Shown: one piece after another, positions 1 through 12,639 of the stretch | How positions within the stretch are numbered: position 1 is the stretch's first letter | How the letters are laid out: each line of letters begins with the position of its first letter | Source of the DNA: Aldrovandia affinis | Taxonomy: Eukaryota; Chordata; Actinopteri; Notacanthiformes; Halosauridae | NCBI GenBank assembly: GCA_029706075.1 | Contig: JAINUG010000132.1 | Span: 692,001 to 756,000 of the forward strand | Direction: 5' to 3' | DNA: 64,000 nt | The notes under the pieces: generated by a model | The model's database searches: none | What the model saw: only the letters and a program-made list of their open reading frames with translations | What the model was told of the DNA's origin: nothing | Program-made: the position numbers and the translations under genes

Positions 1-582
1 AATGAAATGCATGGAAATGCATTGACAAGAACACTGTGGCACAGAGCAGTTTGATTTCCTGCCTAATTGTAAGTCAGGAACTTACCAGCTGGTGGAAAGA
101 GTTGACAAGGATTTCAGATAATTGAATTCTAATGGATAAAAAATCACTCTGTTTACCAGGGTGCATGTCTGCGTCTGATATTTGAAATGAGCTTCCGAGT
201 GAGAGTGCTCAAATCAAGCCTACCAGACTATTCTGTCTGCAGTTGTTATGTACCAAGAAAATGTTAATTTGTGCTGGAATGAATCCAAGCTTTAAGTGCC
301 TGTGGATCATAATGTTGATGTGCATTATATAATTTTCGGTTTTTGTGTACCAAAGGGAAGCCACCACTCTCAAAGCAGATAGCGCCAAAATGAATTATTT
401 CAACATGTGTTTTTATGAATAGGTAAAAAATAAGAAAGAAAATGCTATTATAATGTCTTATCACTTTATCGATTGTGCCATGATTCCCTAATCCTAATCC
501 CAGGAATCGATGAAGGAAACGGTTGTCTTTAAAATACTAACAATAGCAAATGGGAGTCCAGAACAAAAGTGCATTGACGTGG
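1..582. other. No gene or repeat recognised
   Basis: AT-rich sequence with short chance reading frames only. No splice-flanked frame, tandem repeat or known element boundary was seen. Confidence 0.5.
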
Positions 583-965
583 GCCTCCAGTAGCGTAGCG
601 GTGTAATGCACCCATATTGGCTGGTCCTTTACAAGTTTGAGCTGCCTATCATGGTCGCGGTTCGAAACCTAACTGTACCAGACCGGCCCTGATGGAGGAA
701 CCCCAATCGGGGATGGCATTTGGCTGTCTGCCCCAGGGGGAAGGGGGAGGCTGAGCCGGCTCAAGTTCACTGAGAAGCGCATAAGTGTGACTCCAGAAAG
801 TGGGTGGGCAAATTCCGTCTCGAAGGAAACGGAGTTCACTGCCCTAGGAGAATTAGCTTGCCTCGTAGAGACGAGCTGCAAATTCATGTAGGGAGGGCAA
901 ATTGTAATAAATAGAGGGTATAATTGGGCACTAAATTGGGCAAAAAATTTGGACAAAAAAAAAAA
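583..965 (+). repeat. tRNA-derived SINE, family S, copy 1
   Basis: The head has an A-box-like stretch (tagcgtagcgg, 591-601) and an exact B-box (ggttcgaaacc, 659-669), the internal RNA polymerase III promoter of a tRNA-derived SINE. The body includes 'ggctgtctgccccaggg' (722-738), and the 3' end is 'actaaattgggca' (931-943) followed by an A-run. The same body and tail occur on the minus strand at 34884-35216 and 58511-58810 and partly at 25541-25712, so this is a dispersed family recognised from the window itself. The layout recalls tRNA-type SINEs of other teleosts, but the family name is not known to me. Its length of about 380 bp suggests a near full-length copy. Confidence 0.7.
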
Positions 966-1099
966 TGCCCAAATGAGGCAAAAGTACCAATACTTGGTCA
1001 TGGAAATGTTGTGCATTAGGCTCTAGTATCATTGTCAAAGCGCAATGCATTCCGGGAGCACACCTGCACCACAGCTGTAAGAGGCTGGTTTAAGAAGAA

Positions 1100-1505
1100 T
1101 AAATTACCTGCGGGTGTGGTGAGGGTTTGGTTCATCGCCTTTTTCCCCTTTAATATCTTTGCCATTGCAAACTGGCAATTTTGTCACGCCATGATGAACA
1201 GCAAGTGCCATGGCTTGCAAAAAGCAAGTTATGAGCCTTGCTTTCGCTACAATAAAACTGAGTACGCAATTGGATGGCATATCACGCAGCAACGCAAGCC
1301 GAACTAAACTAACGGGCATGTGCATCGGTTTCCTACTGAGAAGAGTACTTTTCACAGGAGGAAACTGATATAATTGCTCGAGAGGAAAAAGAGGAAGGAG
1401 TACGGTGGACATTATTTTAGTTTAGATTGTGTCATCAAAGTCTCATATATTAAAATGCGTTTATTAACTATTTTAACTATGTTTCACTGATGCACTTGTG
1501 ATGCG
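1100..1505 (-). repeat. Unclassified interspersed repeat, left copy
   Basis: Read on the minus strand, this segment aligns in order with 63440-63935 on the plus strand. Shared blocks include 'atgaaacatagtt'-like, 'acacaatcNaaactaaa', 'atatcaNtttcctcctg', 'gaaagcaagNctcataa' and 'ttgcaagccatgg'. Identity over the longest block is roughly three quarters by eye. A 102-codon minus-strand frame lies inside but matches no family I know. It may be an old DNA transposon or an ancient SINE. Confidence 0.55.
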
Positions 1506-4500
1506 CCACATAGGGTGACCACGGGGTCTTGCATTTGCATTTTGATTCGTTGTCTTGCATTCCAGGCAAATGACGGACATTGTCCTGCATGTTAAAGCAA
1601 TAATAACATAACAGATAATATTCTATTAAAGCAAAAATATCCCTATCAACAATATCATAACCCCGTGTTAATAAACATTGTTTAAGAGTTCTCTCAGTTA
1701 ATTATTTTAATTATTGCTGCATTTTTAATGAAGCACAAACTATTTTCTGACATAAAATATGGATATGTACCATCCATTTACTCAATATATTAATTGCAAA
1801 CAAAAATGACTCATTTGTTCACCTGATCAATTGTAATACACCCAATGATCCATACAGTATGTGGATTGATCAAGTAGCTCAATTCATGGAGGTAGAAAAG
1901 AAAATCAATGCACTCACACTGAAAGTTGGAGTTAAAAATACATGGGCTTGGGAGATTTAAAAAATACTGCCAATGACCAATGTGTTGTGGCTCCATAAGC
2001 CTTTTCATGGTGTTGCGTTTGCTGAATAGTCACATAGAGGACATTCTGATTGTGTTAATTACTATATGTCCTCTGCCTAATTGAATGCAGCCACTCAATT
2101 AATTGATCAATTCTACAAAATGAATGAAAACACTGTGGTGATTAAGAAATTGAAATGCGCATCGAGAGTCATTCGGCTAACTCACCGTAAGCATGAATTA
2201 AAAATAAATAAATAATAATAAAAAACATTAGGCAGGGAAATAAAAAAACATGCATAACAAGTCAGCCCTCATATAAGCATTATCCAATTGTAATAAACAG
2301 AGTAAAGGGCTTACAATAGTTTCAAGGTGACTTTGACTACAAATAGGGGAGAAATCCATTTAGACCAGAGAATGAATTTGCTCCTGATTTTTTATATACA
2401 CTACGTTTTCATGCAGAAATAAACATGTTAACCCCATCTTATGCTCGGAATTAGTTCAATGCCTGGAACTAGATGCCACAATTGGCTTCTTTATAATGCT
2501 TGGCCATGGGGTAGCTTCAGGTAGTATAATGCCTTTAAGATGAGTTCATCAAATCACATTGTTAGACCTTTACAGATAATACACTCTCTCATGCACAGAA
2601 GTATCATTCTCTTCATTAAGATTAAATGTGTTATACTACATGTCAAAAGCTACTACTGACGTTGGATTTTTCCAAAAGAATCACACAAAACCCTTGACTA
2701 TTTGCCACATAACTAAGACAACTAGGCAAAGCCCTTTGTGTTTATGCGTCACAAGGTACTGTGATGTCACTTCCTCTTATGTCCTACTCTGCAAATATAT
2801 CAGTTGCTATGTCATATTCATGTCTTGTTATCAAAGCAGTTATACAGAAATACTATATAGATTGTTTCAAATAATCAGAAAGTGCCTCCATGAGTTTGCG
2901 GTCTCAAATTTCCCAATATATTTCACAATTTCAGACTGCGGAACAATTCACATATTAATTGTATATACACATAATTGTGTTCCCCAAAGGACCTGTAACT
3001 AACATGTTTGAACCCTAATATGAATTAAATATGCTGATAATATACTAGTGCTGATGCAAATACAGTTAATAGAGATTAATATGAATAAACCACATAGTAA
3101 TATGACATGATTTAAACAAGCAACAAACAAGACTGTTTTTGTTGATTGAATTTTGTTTCAATAAAATACAATTCACATAGGATCAAAATACTTTTATATT
3201 ATACAGTATAATGTTTTTGTTCATAATTGATCATACATACAGTGAATAAACTACTCAAACAAACACACAACAAAACCGCTCTCTTGTAAATCATGAACTA
3301 TTTAATCTAACATTCTCTTCTGAGAAAAAGCTTGGTTATATTTCATTGAAGTGGCGAGGATTGTTGAGCTTCACCCAGATGCTGCACATGATTTTTCAAA
3401 AAGACAAGATCTTGAGGCACCGTCAGGTCCTTATCCTTTCTTTGTTCCCACAAAGAACTACAGTTGTAACTGTTAACACAGAGCAGATTAAATTAACCCT
3501 ATCTTTTCAGAATCAATCAAACAAACGTGAGCAATGAAGAATTGTTTTTAAATGAATTGCTAAAGATAAAGCCTGGAATTTCTAGTGATACTGACATCGC
3601 AAGCGTCAATAAATACACAACAATAGTTCTCTCTCAATAAAAAAAAGAAAAATACTAACACAACATTTGCCCTTTAACTTAATAAGTCAATGCCAGGAAT
3701 TGGCTAATTTAAAAGGGTTCAGCCAAGGGTTTGGCAAAATAAAAACATAGGAGACTAAATTAAAGATTAGATTTAAAAGGCATGAAAGTGATGCTGGAAT
3801 TTTAGTTTGTTTACTTTATTTGCTATTAGAAGTACACTTCAATCCACTCAGTTAACTTATGTAAAGCAGTCACAACATCAAGGATGAAAGATGAATGAAG
3901 AGAATTAACAAATTCTATGAACAAAATATTTACTTAACCAGGCTAATTAAGGTCACACTGACACGGCATAATTTAAATGACTTTAATAAACAATATAGAC
4001 ACTTGTAATTAAACTGCTTGGCTGTATTGACGCAATTGACCTGTGATGAATGTAAATTACACAGCTGATGACATAACATTTTATTTGTTGTTTGTTGTGC
4101 TCCATTTTCAGTTGTATGTTTACAGATTATTTTTTATAACCTTTTCTTTGTGAATATGACATGAAAAATGGTTGTATATTGTAATTTGTTTTTGTTATGG
4201 TGGATTTAAATATGATCTTGTAACTATGGCACAATCTACATGTGGATGGCTCTGCAACATATTCAACAAATCTTCATTTTTCTCCTAATCACCCCTATCA
4301 AGGCCTCTGGGATTGCCACCACATGGATACCTTGTGCCTATGTGCTAATTTTCATACTGCTTAATTCTGTTAAAATATCACTACACCATGTGTTTGCATC
4401 AATTCCCATCCCCGAACGACCCAGCTCCCTTTGCACCCACCTAGCACAAACGCTAAAAAATGAATGAAAAAACCAACCTTTGCACAAATGCACTTGCGAA

Positions 4501-5462
4501 TGCTGTTTGAGGCTAGCGTGTAAGGGCTTTTTTGTGTTTTCGAAATACAGCCCATTGTGTTCATCTGTATGTCAAACAGAATCCCCAAATAGATGCAGTT
4601 GGAGAAGTTGTGAATGGCACAGTTAAGACTGAGCTATAGAAGGCAGAATTCCATGGCTGTAATGATTAAGGAAACACCAAACATTATCAATGCTGCCAAA
4701 ATGTCATGTGTGCAAAGGCATGTCACTGACAGTGCCCCCAATGAGAGTTCTGAAATTTGAAAATGTCAAAGAAAACACACACACACACACACACATTTCT
4801 AATATAGTCAATGTGCTGCTACTGTGTTTTGTCTCAAGGAGTGTGCTGAGGGATGCAATGCATCTCTAGTGGTTGGCCACATTATCTGCATGTTTGCCAG
4901 AGCATACTCAACTCTTGGTTGAAATTTGCCAATTACTGTCACTGCTGGTACCAGCCCAACCCTAACTAACATAAGCTAGCTTAATTTCTGGCTCTCCAAC
5001 AACATTAGCTTGTACGACTGTAGATTAATGTAAAATTGTGGTGCAACTCCAAAACCGTAAAGGGAATAAAGCATTAACAGATTTGACCAAATAAAATATG
5101 CATAAAACATCAAAAAAAAACTTTTGAATTCACTTACTCACTTGTCGTCATTTTACATTTGTATATTAATTAAACTTAAGTGTTCTCTGACAAGTTGAGG
5201 ACAAAGTCTCAGTGGAGTCCTCACTAAAATAATTACTGTACCATTTTTTCATTTACACATTTTGTACAGAAATGTTAGGGGAATGACTAAGGCCCCAATT
5301 TAGTGTGCCCTAATTATATTTCTAAGAAACAAGTATCAAGTATAGCAGAATCTTCAATCATGAGGAAAAACATATCCTAACAATGACATTCAGGGAAATG
5401 TACAAGTTTTAGCACCCTCCTTTCCCAAACCTTGTGATGTGTGTTTGTCTGTTTATCTAACT
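1506..5462. other. Unique AT-rich DNA, no gene
   Basis: No element boundaries or exon-like frames. A plus-strand 124-codon frame at 2628-3002 resembles no protein and sits in low-complexity AT-rich DNA. The stretch 2030-2200, rich in attaattga-type motifs, has the look of a conserved non-coding element, but this cannot be tested here. Confidence 0.4.
4775..4794. repeat. (AC)n microsatellite
   Basis: About ten uninterrupted AC dinucleotides. Confidence 0.9.
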
Positions 5463-5700
5463 AACTAGTACTACATCAACAAAAACTGATACTACCAAAA
5501 CAACAATAACTGCTACTGCTACTACTATGAGCTTACCTCTTCCAGCACAGCAACTACTACAAATACTACTAATACAACCACTACTACTACCAACTCTGCT
5601 ACTGCTGTTATTAGTACCACTACTAAGATTATACAGACAACTATAACTACTCTATTAACGTCTAAAACTCCTACTACTACTACTACAGCTACTACAGTGC
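5463..5700. repeat. Degenerate (ACT/ACA)n trinucleotide repeat
   Basis: About 240 bp of imperfect act/aca/acc triplets. The antisense frame reads as a long Val-rich run (5525-5713), an artefact of the triplet period and not a gene. Confidence 0.8.
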
Positions 5701-6134
5701 TTGGTTTTTTCAAGCAATCTGAAGTTTTTCCCCAAGCTTTCTTTTCTAATTGCCTATTGTAATATTTTTCTTGCCATCATTCGTCCTGAATACTGGCAAA
5801 CATATCCATGCAGACCACTGCTTTTGGTGCCAAAATGCAAAACCCCAAAGTGAATGCTGAAAATACCATCTCACCGATTAACGTCATGTCCTATGTAGAA
5901 TAACTGAGCCAGATCTGTTTGCTTTGGAGTGTTTTTATTCACATGGTCCTGAATGGGAATATTTTTGATTCATGCCTAGCTCCATCGTGTCCAAAATCCA
6001 AAATGTTCATTGCCAAAAAAATTCAAAAGTGAGTGCACTATGATCACTTGTCCCTAGTGATTCCACTACTTCTGAGCTGCAGGATTATTACATAAAACCA
6101 GATTCAGTATTGACTTCTCTCTCAGTAGAAAGTA

Positions 6135-6289
6135 ACAAACTGTACCATAAAGCACTCATTAACCACATCTAAAAACTCCTCTTCACATTTACCCTATGAT
6201 TGTTCTTATCATGTATTAATGCACATCTTGTAAGTCGCTCTGGATAAGAGCATCTGTTAAATGCTTAAAATGTAAATGTAAAATGTACC
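6135..6289 (+). repeat. L2-type LINE 3' end
   Basis: The tail 'gtaagtcgctctggataaga' (6230-6249), followed by the tctgttaaatg run and an (aaatgt)n end, is the 3' terminus I associate with L2-clade LINEs and the SINEs that borrow it. Upstream, a frame reading HLKTPL resembles the degenerate C-terminus of an L2 ORF2, so this may be a LINE end rather than a SINE. Confidence 0.55.
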
Positions 6290-7130
6290 CTGACCTGACA
6301 CTACTTCAAAATTAATAGAGGGGTAATTGAAGTCGTCCATTATTAACATCTCTTCTTCCACACAGGTTTGTTTTATGTTACCATAGAGCATCATATTTTT
6401 GTTGCTGCCTGAAGTTGGTGGTCTATAGCATACTCTTCTCATGTTCTCCCAGTATTCTAATCCAGATGTCCTCACAAGGAATTCCTGCACATTAAGATTT
6501 TAATTCACATATTCACCCCCATCCACTGCACCAAGCCATGTCTCTGTAATCCCGTCAATGTCACAACCCCCATTAAGCACGACGGCCTGTTCCTAATCTT
6601 TGTTCCTAATTCTATAAATTTGTCCTGCAGGACCTCAAACCTACCCTTACCTATGTCATTGGCTCAAACATGGACCGTGACCACTGTCTCCGACCTGGGC
6701 ACCAGGCAGGCAGCATGCCATTCAAGACTCCTTTTCACACGAACAGACTATACTGTCTACACCCCTAATAATTCAGTCCCCTGCTACGGCTAACTCCCTT
6801 TTCCTGGGTGGCGTGGCCCCAGGGTGCCCTGGGGCTCACAGAGGGCCAGATCTTCTTCCTGCAAGGGCTGGAATCGGTTGGACACCACAAGCTTTGGAGA
6901 TGCCACCCCTGTGTGTGGACACTTTCCTACGCTTACGCCCTACCATCACCCAACTTTCCCTACCTGCTCTAGAGGTTCCCCCCTTCCCGGCTTCAGTGTG
7001 CATGCTAACTTAAAGGGCGTACTCCTAAGTTCCTGGAACTCCAGCTCCAAAAGCTGATAGTGGTTGCAAATGAAAGCCTCCTCCAGATACATAATCAATG
7101 CACAACAGTCGCACTGCATTAGCCTCATTT
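6290..7130 (-). pseudogene. CR1-like LINE fragment (ORF1 end and endonuclease start)
   Basis: Read on the minus strand, the first part (about 7000-6650) contains 'ESWMACCLPGAQVGD', like the esterase-type domain near the end of CR1 ORF1. It is followed at about 6560-6300 by 'GITETWLG', 'VCYRPPTSGSN' and 'LIMDDFNYPSINFE', matching the ITETWL, CYRPP and GDFN motifs of the apurinic-like endonuclease of CR1-type ORF2. The usual Gly of GDFN is Asp here. Several stops and frame changes break both frames, no reverse transcriptase follows, and the 3' side abuts an L2-type tail in the opposite orientation. It is a dead, truncated copy. Confidence 0.7.
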
Positions 7131-7134
7131 CATG

Positions 7135-7637
7135 CCCTAACTATATAAACCTAACTCTCCCTGCGCTTGACTAAATAACTGCCCGAGACAGAGACACCAA
7201 GTCAAAACAATTACAAACCACACCAAGGTGGTTCTGAACGCTCAGGTGCAGAAACCATAAATGACTAAAAAACCCTTATGACTAACTTAGCTAGGTCCAG
7301 TTGTTTGTAACAAGTGAGTTTACAGCAGGTTGCCTCACACACTAATTTAGTCAGAAGCTAGCTAGCTAAATAATATTTCCCTGCTCTTGGATTTGCTCCT
7401 ATGAGGGTGAAAAAGCTCTATGTAATACCGAATTTGCTAACCGGTTAGCAGTTGAACCAACTAGCCATTGCTAAATGAAGGAAAATGTGGGAAATTTCCA
7501 CTCTGTCCAGCAACAGCAACAAAAGTTACCCTGAGCAGCAAATCCACAACTTTTATATATTTTTTTGTGTGTAGTTAATACACCAAACTAGTATCCCAAT
7601 AACCACAAACAGCATAAACACAACAAACTTCTCCAAT
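7135..7637. other. No gene; short AGCT-rich stretch
   Basis: A small AGCT palindromic run near 7355-7370 is the only pattern. Confidence 0.4.
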
Positions 7638-7800
7638 GGTGGTTCTGCGTGGCTCAGTAGGTAGAGCATGGTGCTGACAATGTTTAGGTTGTAGGTTCGA
7701 TTCCCATTGGGACCACATATACTGAAAAATGTATGCATTCACTACTGTAAGTCGCTTTGGATAAAACGTCCGATAAATGGCATATATTATTATATTTATA
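7638..7800 (+). repeat. tRNA-derived SINE with L2-type tail, family T, copy 1
   Basis: The head 'ggttctgcgtggctcagtag' (7641-7660) carries the A-box. The B-box is ggttcgattcc (7694-7704). The linker has 'accacatatactgaaaaatg' and the tail has 'gtaagtcgctttggataaaa'. Related copies lie at 31556-31622, 41596-41745, 53279-53433 (minus) and 54393-54470. It is not a tRNA gene, because no acceptor stem closes. Confidence 0.8.
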
Positions 7801-8315
7801 TTATATTATGTTTCAAGGACAAATGAGTTAGACTCATTGCACAAACAGGCAAGACCAGTTGAGACAAGAGCCAAAGTGTTGTCTGCAACTCCTCAAAAGA
7901 CACAGCCTGCCATGTACCCCACAAAAATATGGGCATCTAAGGTACGTAAACCATGACATTGTTCTCATTGCTGATGGTGGGGCCTGGGGAGTAGGCCATG
8001 ACAGTGTCACACGTACATCGTACAAGGACAGTGTGAAGTGTGGTAAAAGGCATCCTGCTGGCGCTGCTAAATCTTCCAGGGACTGTCATTGCAGCACACT
8101 GACAATAGTTATTTGACAATCCCCAGACTATGCCACGCGGGACAAGACCAGATAAGTTAAAAGGAACATCTTTTAGTACAAATTGAAATTTTACAAATTC
8201 ATGAGCTGACAGAGCTCAAACCCACCCCTCCACCCCCACCTTCCACTGTTTTGTTCAGGTGAATTGCAGCCTACTGCACACCACACAAGACCCACATCCA
8301 CATCTCTCTCTTTCT

Positions 8316-8352
<37 letters not shown>

Positions 8353-11300
8353 TTAGTGCAGCAGCTATTCTGATAACAACAATAATTACAAAAAAAGATG
8401 GTGGGGTTTGTGGATGCATAAATAGGGTCTGAAATACAGGGGATGTTTACACTCACACAGGCAGTGAAAAGATAGAAACAAGGGACAATTTAGGAGGGGC
8501 TTTGCTCATCTCATGAAAAAGGAAATTAAGGAATTGTCACTGTCCCAGCTACTTGGGCTCTTCCTCACTGTTTCAACACTGCCAGAGCAGGAATAAGCAG
8601 GGCTGGGGTTGTGTTACTTTCCCCCATACACACAGTGTGCAATATGACAGGGCCTTTATCTGATAGAGAGCGCTTACAAGTGATTATTCTGCTGCTCTCT
8701 GTCTCCAGGCATCACGCGGTCGTTGAAAACATGGTGAATCACTCCACGATCACGGACACGTCTCTCTCCTCCCTGGTCTCCCCATCCCCACCCTGCTGAG
8801 CTGGGGGCCTCTGCAGGACAGCACTACCCAGGAGCTCTCACATGCCTCGTTTGTTCTGTCCTCCTCCTGGCTGTCGGTGTGCTTTAAAATAGCTACATGT
8901 GCCCCTCCCAGCCAATAGCTCAGGTGAGTCTTACCTGCCTGCTGAAAAGCTTCCAAAATGTAATTATCGAACAGCTAAAGCCATCAATATACTGTGCTTC
9001 TGTCCTTCTGCATGACATTTATATATGTGTGTATGTATGTATGTATATATATATATATTTATTTCCATTTTCTTTTTTGTGTAGTACATTTCATAGATCA
9101 TATTTCCGATACAGCTGATCAACTTCAAAACAGTATGACCACAATTCATGTGGTTTAAAATTGTGTCAAAAGCATTTGACTGTGTCAAAAGCATTTGAGG
9201 TCAGGTACAATTAAAACTAACATGTTCTAATGTGTTTAGCTTTGGCTGTCTTTAACCTAGGACTTTTTCTAGAACATTTTAAATAGAAAAAGTTTTAAAT
9301 AATGGAAATTAAGCAAGACTATATACACAGTTAAATTATTGCAGGAGGGCAATTATATTTTGGGCAGAGCAGAACATTTTACCATGACTAGTAACTGGAA
9401 CACAATTTTAATCCCCTTGCCACTCTTTCCAAAGAGAAAATTACTCAGACAAATAATCCATTGTCTGCATCAAAATGATATGAACCACTCACTGCCTTCT
9501 GCATTCGTGCTTGCCCTTATTTCTATTTGTGGTCATAATTAGTTACTTATGCACCACATGAACCCCCAAAGGGACGGTTATATTCCTGTTCTGCATGAGT
9601 GGAAAAATGTTGTTTTCTGATCAGAGATACTATATACAATGAAAAATGAAAAATGAAATACTTAATGTCTTATATAACAGCACTGCACAATAATACGAAA
9701 ACCATTCCTTAAATAAAAATAGACCAGCACTTTTATGTGCGAAATAAATATTACTTGCACCCTACATTTTGATGAACACCCTCCCGGCTTTTCACTGACG
9801 TTGGCATGTACTCTTAGTGAACTCTATTAGTTGCCTATGGGATGACATTGAACGATATATTGCACTCCGTATCATCAGTCTTCAATTGACTTAGCCAAAA
9901 TCGCCAGTAGGGGATGAAATTAGGAAGATTTAATGAGAGAAAGAGCCACACGCAGGATTGTGCTTTGAATGTTACGCCACATACATAAATATTAATATAT
10001 AAATATTAAACAACAAAACCAAACCACAGTCCCAGATTTTCAGACCGCAAAGCGGAACCGAAGGCTATGAATCGCGGGTTCGGTTTCAGGACCACTACAG
10101 GCTTACTATTGACTCTTATTCCTGTTAGCAGATGGCTCAACACACACAGCACAACGGGCAGACAGCAGCTCTGGTTTCCAAGCAGTATATATCAGCCTTG
10201 GAAATATAGTGCTCTGAGGGCTTCCTAAATTGTGTGTGTGTAGACAACCCTTCATACAGGATTTTGGTCTACAAAAACCCATTCCGAAAAGGCTAGAGCA
10301 AGGGGATACTACTGTTATCTGCCAATGCCAGCTGAAAAACCCCTTAGTTGACACGACGCATTGTGTTGGAACCTAGGGCAGTACGACCCGGCCAGGTTCG
10401 CTTCCATCCCATTATTGCCCGGAATCATGTCCTGTTGAGATTGCACAACATAACAGTGATTGCTTTAATCAGCCATGACGGCATCCTGTGGTCCCGGTAA
10501 TGCTATGTCTGGTGCGTAGGAGAGCCTAAGTACGTACACTCTCTTACTGCCATTGATTTTGCGATAGAGTCCTGATTGGCCCCAGCAGCTCAAATAAAGG
10601 CTCATGCCATTATTTGACAATCAGGCTCCTTCCATTCCCTGTTCCTGTTGGCCTCTTTCTGCTTTCCGTGCTTCTTAAACTATTATCGTGCTCTGCTTTT
10701 TTGCATTTAAAATGCAGTAGGTGCAACATGTTTGATTCTATTACGAATCTATTCTCCTTTTTATTAACTTAACAGGTGGTGACAGGTTGGGTAGGTCAAT
10801 GGGTAGGTGATGTCAGTTAACTTCATTCCCAATCAAGGTAACTTAAATTATTGTAAATATTCATTGTAGAGAGGCCTTCGGCTTCTTTGTTTCAGCTTCT
10901 TCAGCTTCAGATTTGTTTTATTAAGGTGTTTACGGGTCAATGAACAATATATCATCCAATATTGTTTTTACCATCTCCTTATTATGCATTCATAACCAAC
11001 AATTTTTTTTGGCCTCAAGGCCCCAAGACACATTATTTCAAACTGCTGGGTCTTCATACACTTTGACCTTCAGGTCTAAAATGGTCAAAATTGTTTATAA
11101 GCTGTTGTAATAAAAGCCTTGCATTAATTTTTCCGTTTCCAGGTGTTCAAAATGAACTATGTAGATGTTTTGGATTTCATATTGGGCATTATATAACTTA
11201 ATCTATGTTTCCTCAAAATGCTATTAGATGTTTTACAGGCATTGTAAATAAGGCATTGCAAATATGCTTATGATGCATTATGGAGAGGGTATTCATAGGA

Positions 11301-11870
11301 AGCATTACCATACTTCCCTCACTTTAAGCACGAGAGAGGGATACAATCATACATCTTTGAACGGTTTATTAGTTTCCCCTGAAACATAAGGATTTGTGTG
11401 ACTGTTATCGTTCTCCTTTACTGTTGTAAACAGCTTTATTACAGATCTGTATCAGATCAAAGAGATCCAGCAACACCCTAAACTGAGTCTCAGAGGGATG
11501 CAGATGGGATGGGGTGCGTATAATTAGGTCTACAGACATGGCTTGAAAATAGACCCAATTTTGCCACATCATATAAGACAGAAAAATAAATGTGAAGGAT
11601 CAAAAGATAGTCCAACACTAAAAATAAGTTGTGTAATTTAGAATAACATGTATAATCCCTAAAACAGCGATTTCATAATCACCAGACAACCACTATTCCC
11701 AGTTCATCAATCATTTGAGGAAGGACTACAGAACTTTCCCATGATGGTGCCCAATCTAGGGCCTCAGCTCCAAATTGCTCGTACAATCCTTGCAGTCAGG
11801 AGAGCCCAATCTGCCAAAGAAAATAACAGACAATGACTTAATATGCAACAATAATAAGATTTATGATAAT
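7801..11870. other. No gene recognised
   Basis: Mostly unique AT-rich DNA. At 8590-8960 it is more GC-rich, with a pyrimidine tract plus AG (to 8709) and a consensus donor-like 'caggtgagt' near 8930, but all three frames between them contain stops. A short TATG/TA run lies at 9023-9058. No element was recognised at 10020-10400. Confidence 0.4.
8318..8350. repeat. (CA)n microsatellite
   Basis: About 16 CA dinucleotides preceded by a TC-rich tract. Confidence 0.95.
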
Positions 11871-11875
11871 ATGAC

Positions 11876-12264
11876 TGTAGCAAGGTGGCAGGGGTGGCCA
11901 CCATGCCAGGTGGTGCGTGGATGAAAGACAATCCAAACAGCAGAGTTCCAGTCGGCCAATGGCCAGTTTATTATACTTATCGTTTTAATAAAACAAACCA
12001 CACAGCAAAACAGCAAAAAAATGAAAAATTGCACCTGTTCCTCCACACCGCAAAAAACTCTCCCTCAGGCATGGCAGGCTGTGCTTTTATAAAGGCCTAA
12101 CGAAGGCAATGGCTCACAGCTGAGTTGATTGCTCTTTAGCCTCAGGTGCTGTCCAAGGTCCTGTAGTACTCTCCAGGCTGTGGGAGGGAACAGGAGCACC
12201 TGACAGCAGCCAAAAGGGAGGAGCAGCCCTCTCCACTCCTCCCTCCACCCCTCTCAGTGTCACA
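11876..12264 (-). mobile_element. Solo LTR (Gypsy/ERV-type structure)
   Basis: A 389-bp block begins TG (tgtagcaagg) and ends CA (cagtgtcaca). It is flanked by a perfect 5-bp duplication, atgac, at 11871-11875 and 12265-12269. On the minus strand it carries a TATA box (tttataaaag, around 12090) followed downstream by an AATAAA signal (around 11990-11965), the U3-R-U5 order of an LTR. There is no internal retroviral or Gypsy coding region or second LTR nearby, so recombination between two LTRs probably removed the body. The plus-strand 71-codon and minus-strand 61-codon frames inside are shadows. Confidence 0.82.
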
Positions 12265-12269
12265 ATGAC

Positions 12270-12639
12270 ATTTATTGATCAATTGGAAATGTCTAAATAT
12301 ATCAGTTGATGTTCAATAATAAAGTCAATGACGAATTTAAGTGATAAGTAACAAACTGCTAAGTAAATAATCCAGAAATGGAAATGGCCCACGATGATAA
12401 ATGATAAACTAAGTGTGGTTATTCAGAATTCCTGAGGTCATACTGAGAGGTGATGCATGTCGCATGCATTAGTGTGCATTAGTGCATCAGTAACATACCC
12501 ATTATGAAGTTAAAATAACTTTACCCTTTAAACTGATTTTTTTCTGTGACATTTGTTTTTGCTCGATAGCATTTAGCTAGTTAGACACATCTCAAGCATC
12601 TTTGTAGTTCGGCCCATGTGAGACCAGAGAGGATTTCAT
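12270..12639. other. No gene or repeat recognised
   Basis: AT-rich spacer between the LTR and the piggyBac-like element. Confidence 0.4.

Noticed and set aside
2628..3002. 124-codon open frame on plus, Cys- and Tyr-rich
   Set aside because: No family resemblance, AT-rich background, no splice or promoter context; expected by chance in 64 kb.
5525..5713. Hydrophobic Val-rich frame on minus, like a membrane segment
   Set aside because: Product of a degenerate trinucleotide repeat read antisense.
7638..7720. tRNA gene candidate (also 41596, 47700-47760, 53400, 57487)
   Set aside because: A- and B-boxes are present, but the acceptor and anticodon stems do not close, and each continues into a SINE body and tail.
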